64,000 nt of DNA from Actinomadura sp. NAK00032. GTDB taxonomy: Bacteria > Actinomycetota > Actinomycetes > Streptosporangiales > Streptosporangiaceae. Within the stretch, counting starts at the first letter, position 1. Each line of letters begins with the position of its first letter. The notes beneath the pieces were generated by a model. It saw only the letters and a program-made list of their open reading frames with translations, was not told the origin of the DNA and did not search any database. The stretch is from assembly GCF_013364275.1 (NCBI RefSeq), contig NZ_CP054932.1:1798001-1862000 (forward strand), written 5' to 3'. Positions 35,872 through 43,826 of the stretch are shown in pieces. Made by a program: the position numbers and the translations under genes.

Positions 35872-37551
35872 ATGACAGCACAGACCCCCGCAACCCCGGA
35901 GATCAGCCTCGTCGAGGCCGTCTGGCGCTACCGGCTGATGTCGCTCGTCATCGTGCTGGCCGCGCTGCTCGCCTCCGTCGCGGCCACACAGATCCTGTTC
36001 AGCGGCGCCACCGCGACCGCCAGGTTCGCCGTCACCGACCCCACGAACAACAACAACGCGCTGCGCGTGGGCGTCGTCTCCGGCCAGGGCTACGCCACCT
36101 ACACCGCGCAGCGCGCGGTGTTCGCCGGCTCGACGCCGGTGATGGCCCGCGCCGCCCAGATCGTCAAGAGCAAGCGCGGCCCGAGCCTGAGCGGCGAGCA
36201 GCTCCGCGGCCGGGTGGAGACCTCCAGCAAGCCCGACGGCGGCGTGGTGGTGGTGACCGCGAAGGGCGACAGCATGCCCGAGGCCGCGATCATCGCCAAC
36301 GCGGTGCTGCAGGCCTACCAGGAGGTCACCGTCTCCAGCAGCGTGGCGAAGCTCAATGAGCGGATCCAGAACCTGAAGGACCTGGAGACCAAGGTCACGC
36401 AGGACATGGAGCAGCTCCAGCCGGGCAGCCGGGCCTACAAGCTGCTCGCCAACCAGCTCGGCAAGTACCAGGCCGAGGAGAGCGGGCTGCTGTCGGCCCG
36501 GTCCAAGAGCAACGACGGCGTCCAGTTCCTCGACACCGCAGACCCGACCGCGCCGAACCCCAGCAAGCTGCCGCGCAACGCCGCGATCGGGTTCGCGATC
36601 GGCGCGATCCTCGCCTGCATCGTGTCGTTCCTGCGCGCGTCGGCGCCGCACCGCGGCGGCCGGTCGCGGCCCGGCCCGGTGCCCGCCGGCGCCCCGGCGG
36701 GCCCGGCCCTCGCGGGTCCCGGCGGCGGCGTGCCCGAGCTTCCGGTCGGGCGCCCCTACGACGAGTACCGGGGTCGCGCCGACGACGGCTACGGCATGGA
36801 ACCGCCGTCCGCCGCGCCGGCCGGGGGCCGGGGGCGCCGGCCCCGCGGCCGGCAGGCCCCGCCGCCGCCCCCGGCCGACCGGAACGGCCGGCCGCGGCAC
36901 GCCGACGACGCGGGCCTCGCCGCCCCGTCGGCCTCGGCGACGCAGATGATGCCGGCCGCCCCGCCGCCGCCCCCGGCGGAGCGGGACGCGGGCCGGCCGT
37001 CCCGGGTGAACGGCGCGGGCGCGTCCCGCTCGGGCTCGGGGTCGGCCTCGCGGTCCTCCTCCGGGACGTGGGGCACGCGCGTCGCGAGCAAGAACTCCGC
37101 CGCGTCCGGCAAGCCGCCGCGCCGGGGCACGCGCGGCAAGGGCCGCGCCGGTGAGTCCTCCGCGGAGGATGAAACACGCCCGGCGACCGGTTCGCCCGCG
37201 GATCCGCTGCTCGGCGGCGACGCCCCCGCCCTCGACCCCACCCGCACCGTCGAGGACCTCACCTTCGTGACCGATGAGCAGCTGCTCTCGGCCGGGCGCT
37301 CGTCGACCGGGCGGTCCTCGTCGTCGTCCTCGTCCTCGTCGTCTTCTTCGTCTTCGTCCAGCCGGTCCTCGTCGGGGCGGTCGTCGTCGGGCCGGTCCTC
37401 GTCGAGCCGGTCGTCGTCCGGGAAGCCGAAGTCCGGGGAGTCCGCGCCGGGCCGCACTCCGGCGGCCGACGCCGAGTCCGCCTCCGCCTCCGCCTCGGAC
37501 GGCGAGGGAAAAGAGGACTCGTCCCTGATGCGCTACGACGCGGACAGGTGA
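35872..37551 (+). CDS. Wzz-like polysaccharide co-polymerase with disordered Ser-rich tail
   Basis: The 559-aa product has a Wzz arrangement: TM1 at ~23-45 (LVIVLAALLASVAATQILF), an extracytoplasmic region with coiled coil (KLNERIQNLKDLETKVTQD) and TM2 at ~237-257 preceded by the Pro-rich PTAPNPSKLPRN. These proteins set chain length in Wzx/Wzy pathways. No Walker motifs follow, so it is not a fused BY-kinase. Residues ~260-559 are low-complexity Pro/Arg/Gly then Ser-rich, with a run of 16 serines and SSSGR repeats. The stop overlaps the flippase start (GTGA). Confidence 0.82.
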   Translation: MTAQTPATPEISLVEAVWRYRLMSLVIVLAALLASVAATQILFSGATATARFAVTDPTNNNNALRVGVVSGQGYATYTAQRAVFAGSTPVMARAAQIVKSKRGPSLSGEQLRGRVETSSKPDGGVVVVTAKGDSMPEAAIIANAVLQAYQEVTVSSSVAKLNERIQNLKDLETKVTQDMEQLQPGSRAYKLLANQLGKYQAEESGLLSARSKSNDGVQFLDTADPTAPNPSKLPRNAAIGFAIGAILACIVSFLRASAPHRGGRSRPGPVPAGAPAGPALAGPGGGVPELPVGRPYDEYRGRADDGYGMEPPSAAPAGGRGRRPRGRQAPPPPPADRNGRPRHADDAGLAAPSASATQMMPAAPPPPPAERDAGRPSRVNGAGASRSGSGSASRSSSGTWGTRVASKNSAASGKPPRRGTRGKGRAGESSAEDETRPATGSPADPLLGGDAPALDPTRTVEDLTFVTDEQLLSAGRSSTGRSSSSSSSSSSSSSSSSRSSSGRSSSGRSSSSRSSSGKPKSGESAPGRTPAADAESASASASDGEGKEDSSLMRYDADR

Positions 37552-38864
37552 GCCCGGAGGCGCCGGGGAAGGGCGTGGCGAAGGCCGGCGGGCTCGCCGG
37601 GAAGGCGGGGCGGCTGCTCGCGTCGGCGGGCGGCGCCGTCACCGTGCAGTTCGTGACGGCCGGCGGCAGCCTGGTGGTCCAGGCGCTCGGGGCGCGCACG
37701 CTCGGCGCGTCCGGCTACGGCGCCTACGCGTTGTTCTTCGCCGTCATCGTCATGATCACGGCGGTGCAGACGAGCTGGGTCGGCGACACCCTCACCGTCT
37801 TCGACCGGTTCGACCCGCGCATCCGGGGCGCGCTGATCCTGTCGGTGGCGGGCACCGTCCTGGCCGGCTCGGCGGCGGGGGCGCTCGTCTCCGCGCTGAT
37901 GGGCCTCGCCGGGCCCGGCACCATCGGCGTCTTCGCGCTGCTGGTGGCGCTGTGGCTGCTGAACGAGACCGGCCGGCGGATCTTCACCGCCCGGATGGAG
38001 TTCTGGCGGCTGGCCGCCAACGACGCCTGCTACCTCGGCACGACGCTCGCGGTGCTCGGCTGCGCGCTCGCCCTCGGCGCGGACGCCTCCGTTGCGGTGC
38101 TGCTCGGCGCCATGTGCGCGGGGTGCGTCGCCTCGATCACGCTCGCCCGGCTGCGGCTCCCCGCCCGCGAGTACGCGCGGGCCCCGCTGCGCGGCACCGC
38201 GTTCCGGGAGATCCTGGAGTTCTCCGCGTGGCGGTCGGTGCAGGCCGGGATCCGGCCGACCGCGCTGCTGCTCGCCCGCGTCATGATCGCCGGTTTCGCG
38301 TCGACGGCGGCGCTCGCCGGGGTGGAGGCCGCGCGGCTGCTGCTCGCGCCCGCGCTGACGTTCGTCAACGGCGCCGGCTGGTTCCTGCTCGGCGACTTCG
38401 CGAAGGCGGAGCGGGCCGGCACGCCCATGCGGGCCCCGCAGGCGGTGCGGGCCTGCGGCCTGATGGCGGGCATCGCGCTGGTGATGAGCCTCGCCGGGAT
38501 CCTGCTGGTCGACTGGCTCGGCCCGCTGGTGACCGGCGGCTCGTTCGAGGTGGACGCGGTGGCGCTCGGCGGCTGGGGCGTCTACGCGGTGTGCTTCGCG
38601 TGCACGCTGCCGCTGGCCAGCCTGGCGACGGCGCGCAAGCTGTCCCGGTCGGTGTTCGCCATCCGCGGGGTGGAGAGCGCGAGCGGGCTGACCGTCCTGC
38701 TCGTGCTGCTGGCCACCGACTCCGGGCACGCCTCGCTCGCCCCGTACTGCCTGGGCGCGGGCGGGCTGGTGTCGGCGTTCATGCTGTGGCGGATGCTGCG
38801 CCGGACCGATCCGCCGCGCGGCGGCCGGCCGGTGCCGGCGTCAGCGGACCAGCTCGTCGGCTGA
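37548..38864 (+). CDS. Wzx-like polysaccharide flippase (MATE/MOP superfamily)
   Basis: The 438-aa integral membrane protein has roughly 12 hydrophobic segments beginning AVTVQFVTAGGSLVVQALGA and the early GARTLGASGYGAYAL motif of lipid-linked oligosaccharide flippases. It would move undecaprenyl-linked repeats across the membrane. GTG 37548 overlaps the co-polymerase stop. The last 24 bp overlap the convergent TauE-family gene. Confidence 0.85.
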   Translation: MSPEAPGKGVAKAGGLAGKAGRLLASAGGAVTVQFVTAGGSLVVQALGARTLGASGYGAYALFFAVIVMITAVQTSWVGDTLTVFDRFDPRIRGALILSVAGTVLAGSAAGALVSALMGLAGPGTIGVFALLVALWLLNETGRRIFTARMEFWRLAANDACYLGTTLAVLGCALALGADASVAVLLGAMCAGCVASITLARLRLPAREYARAPLRGTAFREILEFSAWRSVQAGIRPTALLLARVMIAGFASTAALAGVEAARLLLAPALTFVNGAGWFLLGDFAKAERAGTPMRAPQAVRACGLMAGIALVMSLAGILLVDWLGPLVTGGSFEVDAVALGGWGVYAVCFACTLPLASLATARKLSRSVFAIRGVESASGLTVLLVLLATDSGHASLAPYCLGAGGLVSAFMLWRMLRRTDPPRGGRPVPASADQLVG

Positions 38865-39785
38865 GGCCGCGACCGCGTCCCCGGGCCCCGCCGCGGCGGG
38901 GGAGGGGCGGCGGCGCAGGACGAGCCAGGCGGCGACCGTGGCGGCGGTGAGGGCCACCATCGTCCAGGCGAGGGGGACGGCGCCGACGCCGAACATCTTC
39001 AGCGAGGACGCGACCAGGACGAGCGCCAGCACGCGGCGGATCAGCCCGCCCGGCGCGCGCGAGGAGATCCTGGAGCCGAGGTAGACGCCGGGGACGGAGC
39101 CGACGAGCAGGGCGGCGGTGACCTCCATGCGGAAGTCGCCGAACAGCAGGTGGCCGATGGCGGCGGCGAACACCAGCGGGACGGCCTGCAGCAGGTCGGT
39201 GCCGACGAGCTGGTTGGCCTTCAGCGCCGGGTACAGGGCGAGCAGCGCGACGATGATGAGCGAGCCGGACCCGACCGAGGTGATGCCGACGACGAGGCCG
39301 CCGACGATCCCGATGAGCACCGTCGGGACGGGCCGGACCACCACCTGCGGGGCCTCGTTCCCCGCCGCGCCCTCCTCGCCGCCGGCGCGGCCCCGGTGGG
39401 CCAGGTAGGCGCGCAGCACGAGGCCGATCGCCGCGATCATCAGCGCGACGCCCATGGCCTTGCTGATCAGGTCCTCGACGGAGTCGCCGTGGCCGAGCGC
39501 CCGCGCCAGCAGCACGCCGGAGAACGCGGCGGGCACCGAGCCCGCGCACAGCCAGCCGACCAGCCGCATGTTGATCGTGCCCTGCCGGTAGTGGACGGCG
39601 CTGCCCACCGGCTTCATCACGGCGGCGGCGACCAGGTCGCTGGACACGGCGGCGAGCGGGCTGACGCCGAAGAACGTGACGAGCATCGGTGTCATCAGCG
39701 CGCCGCCGCCCATCCCGGTGAGCCCGACGATGATGGCGACGAGGAACGAGCCCAGCGCCATCGTCCAATCGAAGTCCATCGGCAT
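38841..39785 (-). CDS. TauE/SafE family anion permease (putative sulfite/sulfonate exporter)
   Basis: The 314-aa protein has eight predicted helices in two homologous halves, each starting with the family glycine pattern (VGLTGMGGGALMTPML and VGGLVVGITSVGSGSLIIV). TauE/SafE proteins move sulfite, sulfoacetate or other organosulfur anions. It lies just downstream of the APS kinase gene on the same strand, consistent with sulfur metabolism. Two CTAC/GTAG inverted repeats precede it. The exact substrate is unknown. Confidence 0.85.
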   Translation of the reverse strand: MPMDFDWTMALGSFLVAIIVGLTGMGGGALMTPMLVTFFGVSPLAAVSSDLVAAAVMKPVGSAVHYRQGTINMRLVGWLCAGSVPAAFSGVLLARALGHGDSVEDLISKAMGVALMIAAIGLVLRAYLAHRGRAGGEEGAAGNEAPQVVVRPVPTVLIGIVGGLVVGITSVGSGSLIIVALLALYPALKANQLVGTDLLQAVPLVFAAAIGHLLFGDFRMEVTAALLVGSVPGVYLGSRISSRAPGGLIRRVLALVLVASSLKMFGVGAVPLAWTMVALTAATVAAWLVLRRRPSPAAAGPGDAVAASADELVR

Positions 39786-39787
39786 GA

Positions 39788-39825
39788 CCTACCTGACATG
39801 TAGGAAAACTCGTCTACAGAGTAGA
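39788..39825. promoter_or_regulatory. two CTAC/GTAG inverted repeats at the TauE promoter
   Basis: CCTAC-N7-GTAGG (39788-39804) and TCTAC-AGA-GTAGA (39813-39825) share half-sites and lie directly upstream of the TauE-family start. They look like a regulator site pair. The regulator is unknown. Confidence 0.45.
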
Positions 39826-39899
39826 GGACGCCACTCGGGCGTGGTAACCCGGCTATAGACGGACAAACGAGACGGACGGGATAGAAGAGGCAAAGCCCG

Positions 39900-41381
39900 C
39901 TATGCGGGACGGACCCAGCCCCCAGCCACCAGCAGGTCGACGACCTTGCCGACCGCCTCCTGCGGTGCCATCCGCGAGGTGTCCAGCGTCAGGTCGGCGT
40001 CGTCCGGCTCCTCGTAGGGGTCGGAGATGCCGGTGAACTCCGGGATCTGCCCCGCGCGGGCCTTGGCGTACAGGCCCTTGCGGTCGCGGCGCTCGCACTC
40101 CTCCAGCGGCGTCGCGACGTGCACCAGGATGAAGTCGCCGACGGCGGACACCATCCGGCGGACCTCGGCGCGGGTCGCCGCGTAGGGGGCGATCGGCGCG
40201 CAGATCGCGGTGCCGCCGTGCCGGGTGATCTCGGCGGCGACGAACCCGATCCGGCGGATGTTGAGGTCGCGGTCGGCACGCGAGAACGTCAGGCCGGCCG
40301 ACAGCATCCGCCGCACGACGTCGCCGTCCAGCAGGGTGACGGTCCGGCCGCCGCGCTCGATCAGCGCGTCCGACAGGCCGCGCGCGATCGTGGACTTGCC
40401 GGAGCCCGACAGCCCGGTGAAGAACACCGTGATCCCGCGCGAGCGCTTCGGCGGGCGGGCCAGCGCCAGCTCGGCGGCGACGGCCGGCGGGGTGAACCAG
40501 TCGGGCACGGGCTCGCCCGCGTCCAGCAGCTCGTGCAGCCGCTCCCGCGTCAGCTCGGCCTGCACGTGGTCGGGCTCGATGCGCGCGACCGGCCGCCATA
40601 CCTCCACGTCGGCGTCGTAGGCCCACGGCTCGGGGACGACCAGCGGGATCGCGGTGCCCGCCAGCTCGGCGTCGGCGAGCAGGTGGGTGGCGCCGTAGGC
40701 GGCGGCGACGTGCGCGCGCAGGCGGACGTCGCGCTCGTCCTGCTCCGGGCCGGTGCCGCGCGCGGGCAGCGGCACCGGGATGATCCGGGCCCCGTCCGGC
40801 AGCTCCTTGCGGACGCCCAGCAGCGCGCGGACGAGCGACTCGTCGTGCTCACCGCCGAGCAGCGGCAGCACGAGCACCTGTGCGCTGAGCCGCTCGGCGA
40901 CCTGCCGCAGTTGGCCGAGCTGCTTGCGGTGGAGGGGCTCGCGCGTGGCCACGGCGAGCAGGTTGCCCTCAGCGGGGTCGAGTTCGTCGGGGCGGCGGCG
41001 CAGGGCGTGGAAGGGGCCGTGCGCGGGGGCGCGCAGGCCCTCCAGCGGACCGGCGAGCCGCCACGCCTGGGTGGTCGGGTCCTGCCACGCCTCGGCGACC
41101 GTGAGCACGGCGAGCGGCACGCCCTCCGGGTCTTGCAGGACGATCCGCTCGTGCCCGGTCAGGTCCTTCGGGACGGTCAGCGTGACCGGGACCGGCCACG
41201 GGGTGCCGTCCGACAGCCGCCCGCCGGCGATCACCATCGCGGTGTCGAAGGAGCCGAGGAAGCCGCTCAGCGGGCGGTACACCCCGGCGAGGAGCAGTTC
41301 CAGATCGGCCAGCTCCACCGGGTCGGGGGTGCAGGCGGGCAGGTCGCGCAGCGTGTCGGGAAGGCCGGCTTCGGCGGTCAC
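39900..41381 (-). CDS. cysC: adenylylsulfate kinase with degenerate N-terminal ATP-sulfurylase-like domain
   Basis: The C-terminal ~180 residues are a full APS kinase making PAPS: P-loop GLSGSGKST (~321-329), LLDGDVVRRMLSAGLTFSRA, DLNIRRIGFVA and GLYAKARAGQIPEFTGI. Residues 1-300 resemble a PUA plus ATP sulfurylase (YRPLSGFLG, WPVPVTLTVPKDL), but the catalytic QTRNPxHxxH motif reads ATREPLHRKQ (~144-153) and the GRDHAG region reads ADAELAG (~235-241). The sulfurylase half is therefore likely inactive, and APS would come from CysDN. Its stop codon lies in a CCCGC/GCGGG hairpin that may terminate transcription. Confidence 0.88.
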   Translation of the reverse strand: MTAEAGLPDTLRDLPACTPDPVELADLELLLAGVYRPLSGFLGSFDTAMVIAGGRLSDGTPWPVPVTLTVPKDLTGHERIVLQDPEGVPLAVLTVAEAWQDPTTQAWRLAGPLEGLRAPAHGPFHALRRRPDELDPAEGNLLAVATREPLHRKQLGQLRQVAERLSAQVLVLPLLGGEHDESLVRALLGVRKELPDGARIIPVPLPARGTGPEQDERDVRLRAHVAAAYGATHLLADAELAGTAIPLVVPEPWAYDADVEVWRPVARIEPDHVQAELTRERLHELLDAGEPVPDWFTPPAVAAELALARPPKRSRGITVFFTGLSGSGKSTIARGLSDALIERGGRTVTLLDGDVVRRMLSAGLTFSRADRDLNIRRIGFVAAEITRHGGTAICAPIAPYAATRAEVRRMVSAVGDFILVHVATPLEECERRDRKGLYAKARAGQIPEFTGISDPYEEPDDADLTLDTSRMAPQEAVGKVVDLLVAGGWVRPA

Positions 41382-41442
41382 CGCGATCTCCGATCCCGCC
41401 CGGCGGCGGGGAGCCGGGCTCGTCCGTGTCAGTGGGAGTTTC

Positions 41443-41460
41443 CGCAGGAAAAATACTGCG
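41443..41460. promoter_or_regulatory. CGCAG-N8-CTGCG inverted repeat upstream of cysC
   Basis: A 5-bp inverted repeat around an A-rich centre (GGAAAAATA) sits 62 bp upstream of the cysC start, in the only AT-rich patch of the gap. It may mark the promoter or an operator. Weak evidence. Confidence 0.25.
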
Positions 41461-41502
41461 CCGGCCCGGACCCGCGCACACCCGCCCCGCCCGGCGGCCC
41501 GG

Positions 41503-42471
41503 TCAGATGACCCGCGCGAACCGGTTCTCGGGCTTGCGGATGACCAGGGTGATCTCGCTGTGGTCGGCGGTGAGGCGGCCCCGGGTGAGCGCCGACACCA
41601 GCCGGCACAGCAGATCGGCGACGCCGGTCCCGGCGCCGAGCGCGTCGATGGCCTGCCGGGACGTGTACTCCTCGGAGATCACCAGACCGCGCATCACGCA
41701 GTACCAGCGCATCCCCGAGCGGGACGCGACCTTGCCGTACACCGCGGGCGGCGGGCTCGTCCGGACGACCGGGACCGGCCGCGCGGCGGCCCGGCCCTCC
41801 GACGCACGGCCCTCCGACGCGCGGGCCTCAGGGGCACGGGCCTCAGGCGCACGGGCCTCCGGCACGCGCGCCTCCCGCGTCGGCGCGGCGGTGCCCGACT
41901 CGGGCCCGGCGACCCGCTCATCGCCCGGGCTGGGGACGCGGGCGTGCGCGCCGCGCGGCCCCCGCCCGCCGCGGCCGCCGCCCCGCCCCGCGCGCGGCGC
42001 CCGGACCGGACGCGTGCGGCTCCGGCGGCCGGTGCGCAGCCAGCTGGGGAGCGTGCGGTCCAGGAAGGCGAACGCGGTGTTGCGGTCGCGCAGGTGGACC
42101 AGCAGCAGCCCGCCGGGCTTCAGCGCGGCGACGAACCGGTCGAGCACCAGCTCGGCGTGCGGCACCCGCTCGATCAGGTACGAGGCGTGCACGATGTCGA
42201 AGGCGCGCGGCGGCATCGGCGCGGTGCGCAGGTCGCCGAGGTACCAGGTGTCGAGGTCGGGCCGCTCGCAGGTGTAGGCGCGCAGCTCCGGGGCCTCCAT
42301 GTCGACGCCCGTGACGTGGTGCTCGTGGTCGCCGAGGTCCAGGCCCGTGCCCCAGCCGCAGCCCGCCTCCAGGACGTGGATCCGCTGCAGGGGCTTCTCT
42401 AGGGCGTACTGACGGGCGCGTTCTGAGAAGAGATCGCCGTCGCTGACCGGCGGCGTACGCAGATCGGTCAC
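41503..42471 (-). CDS. class I SAM-dependent methyltransferase with low-complexity insert
   Basis: The 322-aa product has the SAM loop HVLEAGCGWGTGLDL (~35), VTGVDMEAPEL, and FDIVHASYLIERV with LKPGGLLLVHLRD. After this fold a ~100-residue Arg/Pro/Ala/Gly-rich insert (about 41745-42045) contains EARAPEARAP- and ASEGR-type repeats, followed by a conserved-looking tail (SGMRWYCVMRGLVISEEY) with alpha/beta content. GTG 42471 is used. It is divergent from the cytidylyltransferase trio and probably methylates a glycan or small precursor; the substrate is unknown. Confidence 0.75.
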   Translation of the reverse strand: MTDLRTPPVSDGDLFSERARQYALEKPLQRIHVLEAGCGWGTGLDLGDHEHHVTGVDMEAPELRAYTCERPDLDTWYLGDLRTAPMPPRAFDIVHASYLIERVPHAELVLDRFVAALKPGGLLLVHLRDRNTAFAFLDRTLPSWLRTGRRSRTRPVRAPRAGRGGGRGGRGPRGAHARVPSPGDERVAGPESGTAAPTREARVPEARAPEARAPEARASEGRASEGRAAARPVPVVRTSPPPAVYGKVASRSGMRWYCVMRGLVISEEYTSRQAIDALGAGTGVADLLCRLVSALTRGRLTADHSEITLVIRKPENRFARVI

Positions 42472-42630
42472 AATTCCGCAGCGTAACCGCACGACTGCGC
42501 TCCGTCCGCTATTTGCGCATTCTTGGCCGATGCCGTGTCGCGGCGACCGCCCCATCTGGGCGTTTGATTGCTGCTAACGTACGCGTGACCCACCCGCATG
42601 TCGGTCATCGCGCGCTATCAGGGGGAATTC

Positions 42631-43062
42631 ATGCACCACGTGGTCGGCTTCTCGCCGGGGGTTTTCGACCTCTTCCATGTGGGGCATCTGGACCTGCTGA
42701 CCCGCGCCGCCGCGCAGTGCGACCGCCTGGTGGTCGGCGTGCTCGCCGACGAGGCGGCCGAGGAGCTGCTCGGCGCCCGGCCGATCGTCCCGGCGATCGA
42801 GCGGATGGAGATCGTCTCCAACGTGCGGTACGTGGCCGACGTCGTCCCCCTGGCGGGGGCCGGCCTGCGCGGTGTCCGCGAGGCCGTCGGCTTCCACCGG
42901 GTCTTCACCGGCACCCTGGACGCCCCGGCCGCCGCCGACGTCGAGCGCGACCTGGACGGGACGGGCGTCGCCGTGGTGGCGCTCGACGGCCTGGCCGAGA
43001 CGCGCAGCGCGGTGCTCCGCGGGGCGCTGCCGGGCGCGGGCCCGAGGGCGTCGGTCGCGTGA
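42631..43062 (+). CDS. cytidylyltransferase-like protein, motif-depleted paralogue
   Basis: The 143-aa product opens with SPGVFDLFHVGHLDLL, the HxGH nucleotidyltransferase motif of TagD-like enzymes, and aligns through ADEAAEELLGARPIVPAIER. Later catalytic motifs are altered: where the paralogue at 43823 has GDDWKG this reads GTLDAP, and TSSTALRR is replaced by TRSAVLRG. Activity is therefore uncertain; it may need the paralogue as a partner or use another substrate. ATG 42631 follows CAGGGGGAA. Its stop overlaps the CDP-alcohol transferase start (GTGA). Confidence 0.8.
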   Translation: MHHVVGFSPGVFDLFHVGHLDLLTRAAAQCDRLVVGVLADEAAEELLGARPIVPAIERMEIVSNVRYVADVVPLAGAGLRGVREAVGFHRVFTGTLDAPAAADVERDLDGTGVAVVALDGLAETRSAVLRGALPGAGPRASVA

Positions 43063-43826
43063 GCGGGCCCTCCGGTTTCCGGGACGCGCTGTCCCGGCTC
43101 GCCATGGCGCAGAAGACCGCCAAGGGCGCCCCGGCGTACTCGCGGTTCGTCAACCGCAAGCTGGGCCGGCTGCTGGCGGCCGCCTCCTACGTGCTCGGCC
43201 TGACCCCGAACATGGTGACGGGGATCAGCGCCGCGTTCACCTTCACCGGCATCGCGCTGATCGCGCTGGTGGATCCGGCGCCCTGGCTGGGCGTCGCGGT
43301 CTGCCTGGCGCTGATGGTCGGGTACGCCTTCGACGCGGCGGACGGCCAGCTGGCCCGGCTGCGCGGCGGCGGCTCGATGTCCGGCGAGTACCTCGACCAC
43401 ATGGTCGACAGCGCCAAGATCTCCGCGCTGCACCTGGCCGTGCTGATCTCCTGGTACCGGTTCGGCGACCTCGACGAGGCCGCGTACCTGCTGATCCCGG
43501 TCGGCTTCACGGTCGTGGCCGCGGTGATGTTCTTCGGCATGATCCTCAAGGACCTGCTGGCCCGCGCGCACCGCGCCCGGACCGGCGCGCAGGTGCCGCC
43601 CGCGGCCGCGCCGTCCCTGGTCCGCTCGCTGCTGGTCGTGCCCACCGACTACGGGCTGCTGTGCGTGGCGTTCCTGCTGCTCGGCGCGCCCTCGGTGTTC
43701 CGTCCGCTGTACGGGCTGATCTTCCTCGGCAACCTGCTGTTCCTGCTGGCCGCCGCCGTGAAGTGGTTCCGCGAGGTCGGCGCGCTGGACGCGCCGGCCC
43801 GTGAGCGCGAGGCGGCGCTGCGGTGA
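43059..43826 (+). CDS. CDP-alcohol phosphatidyltransferase family membrane enzyme
   Basis: The 255-aa protein contains the complete family signature DG-x2-AR-x8-G-x3-D-x3-D as DGQLARLRGGGSMSGEYLD and HMVD (residues ~95-117), flanked by several transmembrane helices. The family displaces CMP from a CDP-alcohol with an acceptor hydroxyl. Sandwiched between two cytidylyltransferases and translationally coupled to both, it probably uses the CDP-activated group they make. Acceptor and alcohol are not identifiable. It ends with a GTGA overlap to the next gene. Confidence 0.88.
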   Translation: MSGPSGFRDALSRLAMAQKTAKGAPAYSRFVNRKLGRLLAAASYVLGLTPNMVTGISAAFTFTGIALIALVDPAPWLGVAVCLALMVGYAFDAADGQLARLRGGGSMSGEYLDHMVDSAKISALHLAVLISWYRFGDLDEAAYLLIPVGFTVVAAVMFFGMILKDLLARAHRARTGAQVPPAAAPSLVRSLLVVPTDYGLLCVAFLLLGAPSVFRPLYGLIFLGNLLFLLAAAVKWFREVGALDAPAREREAALR

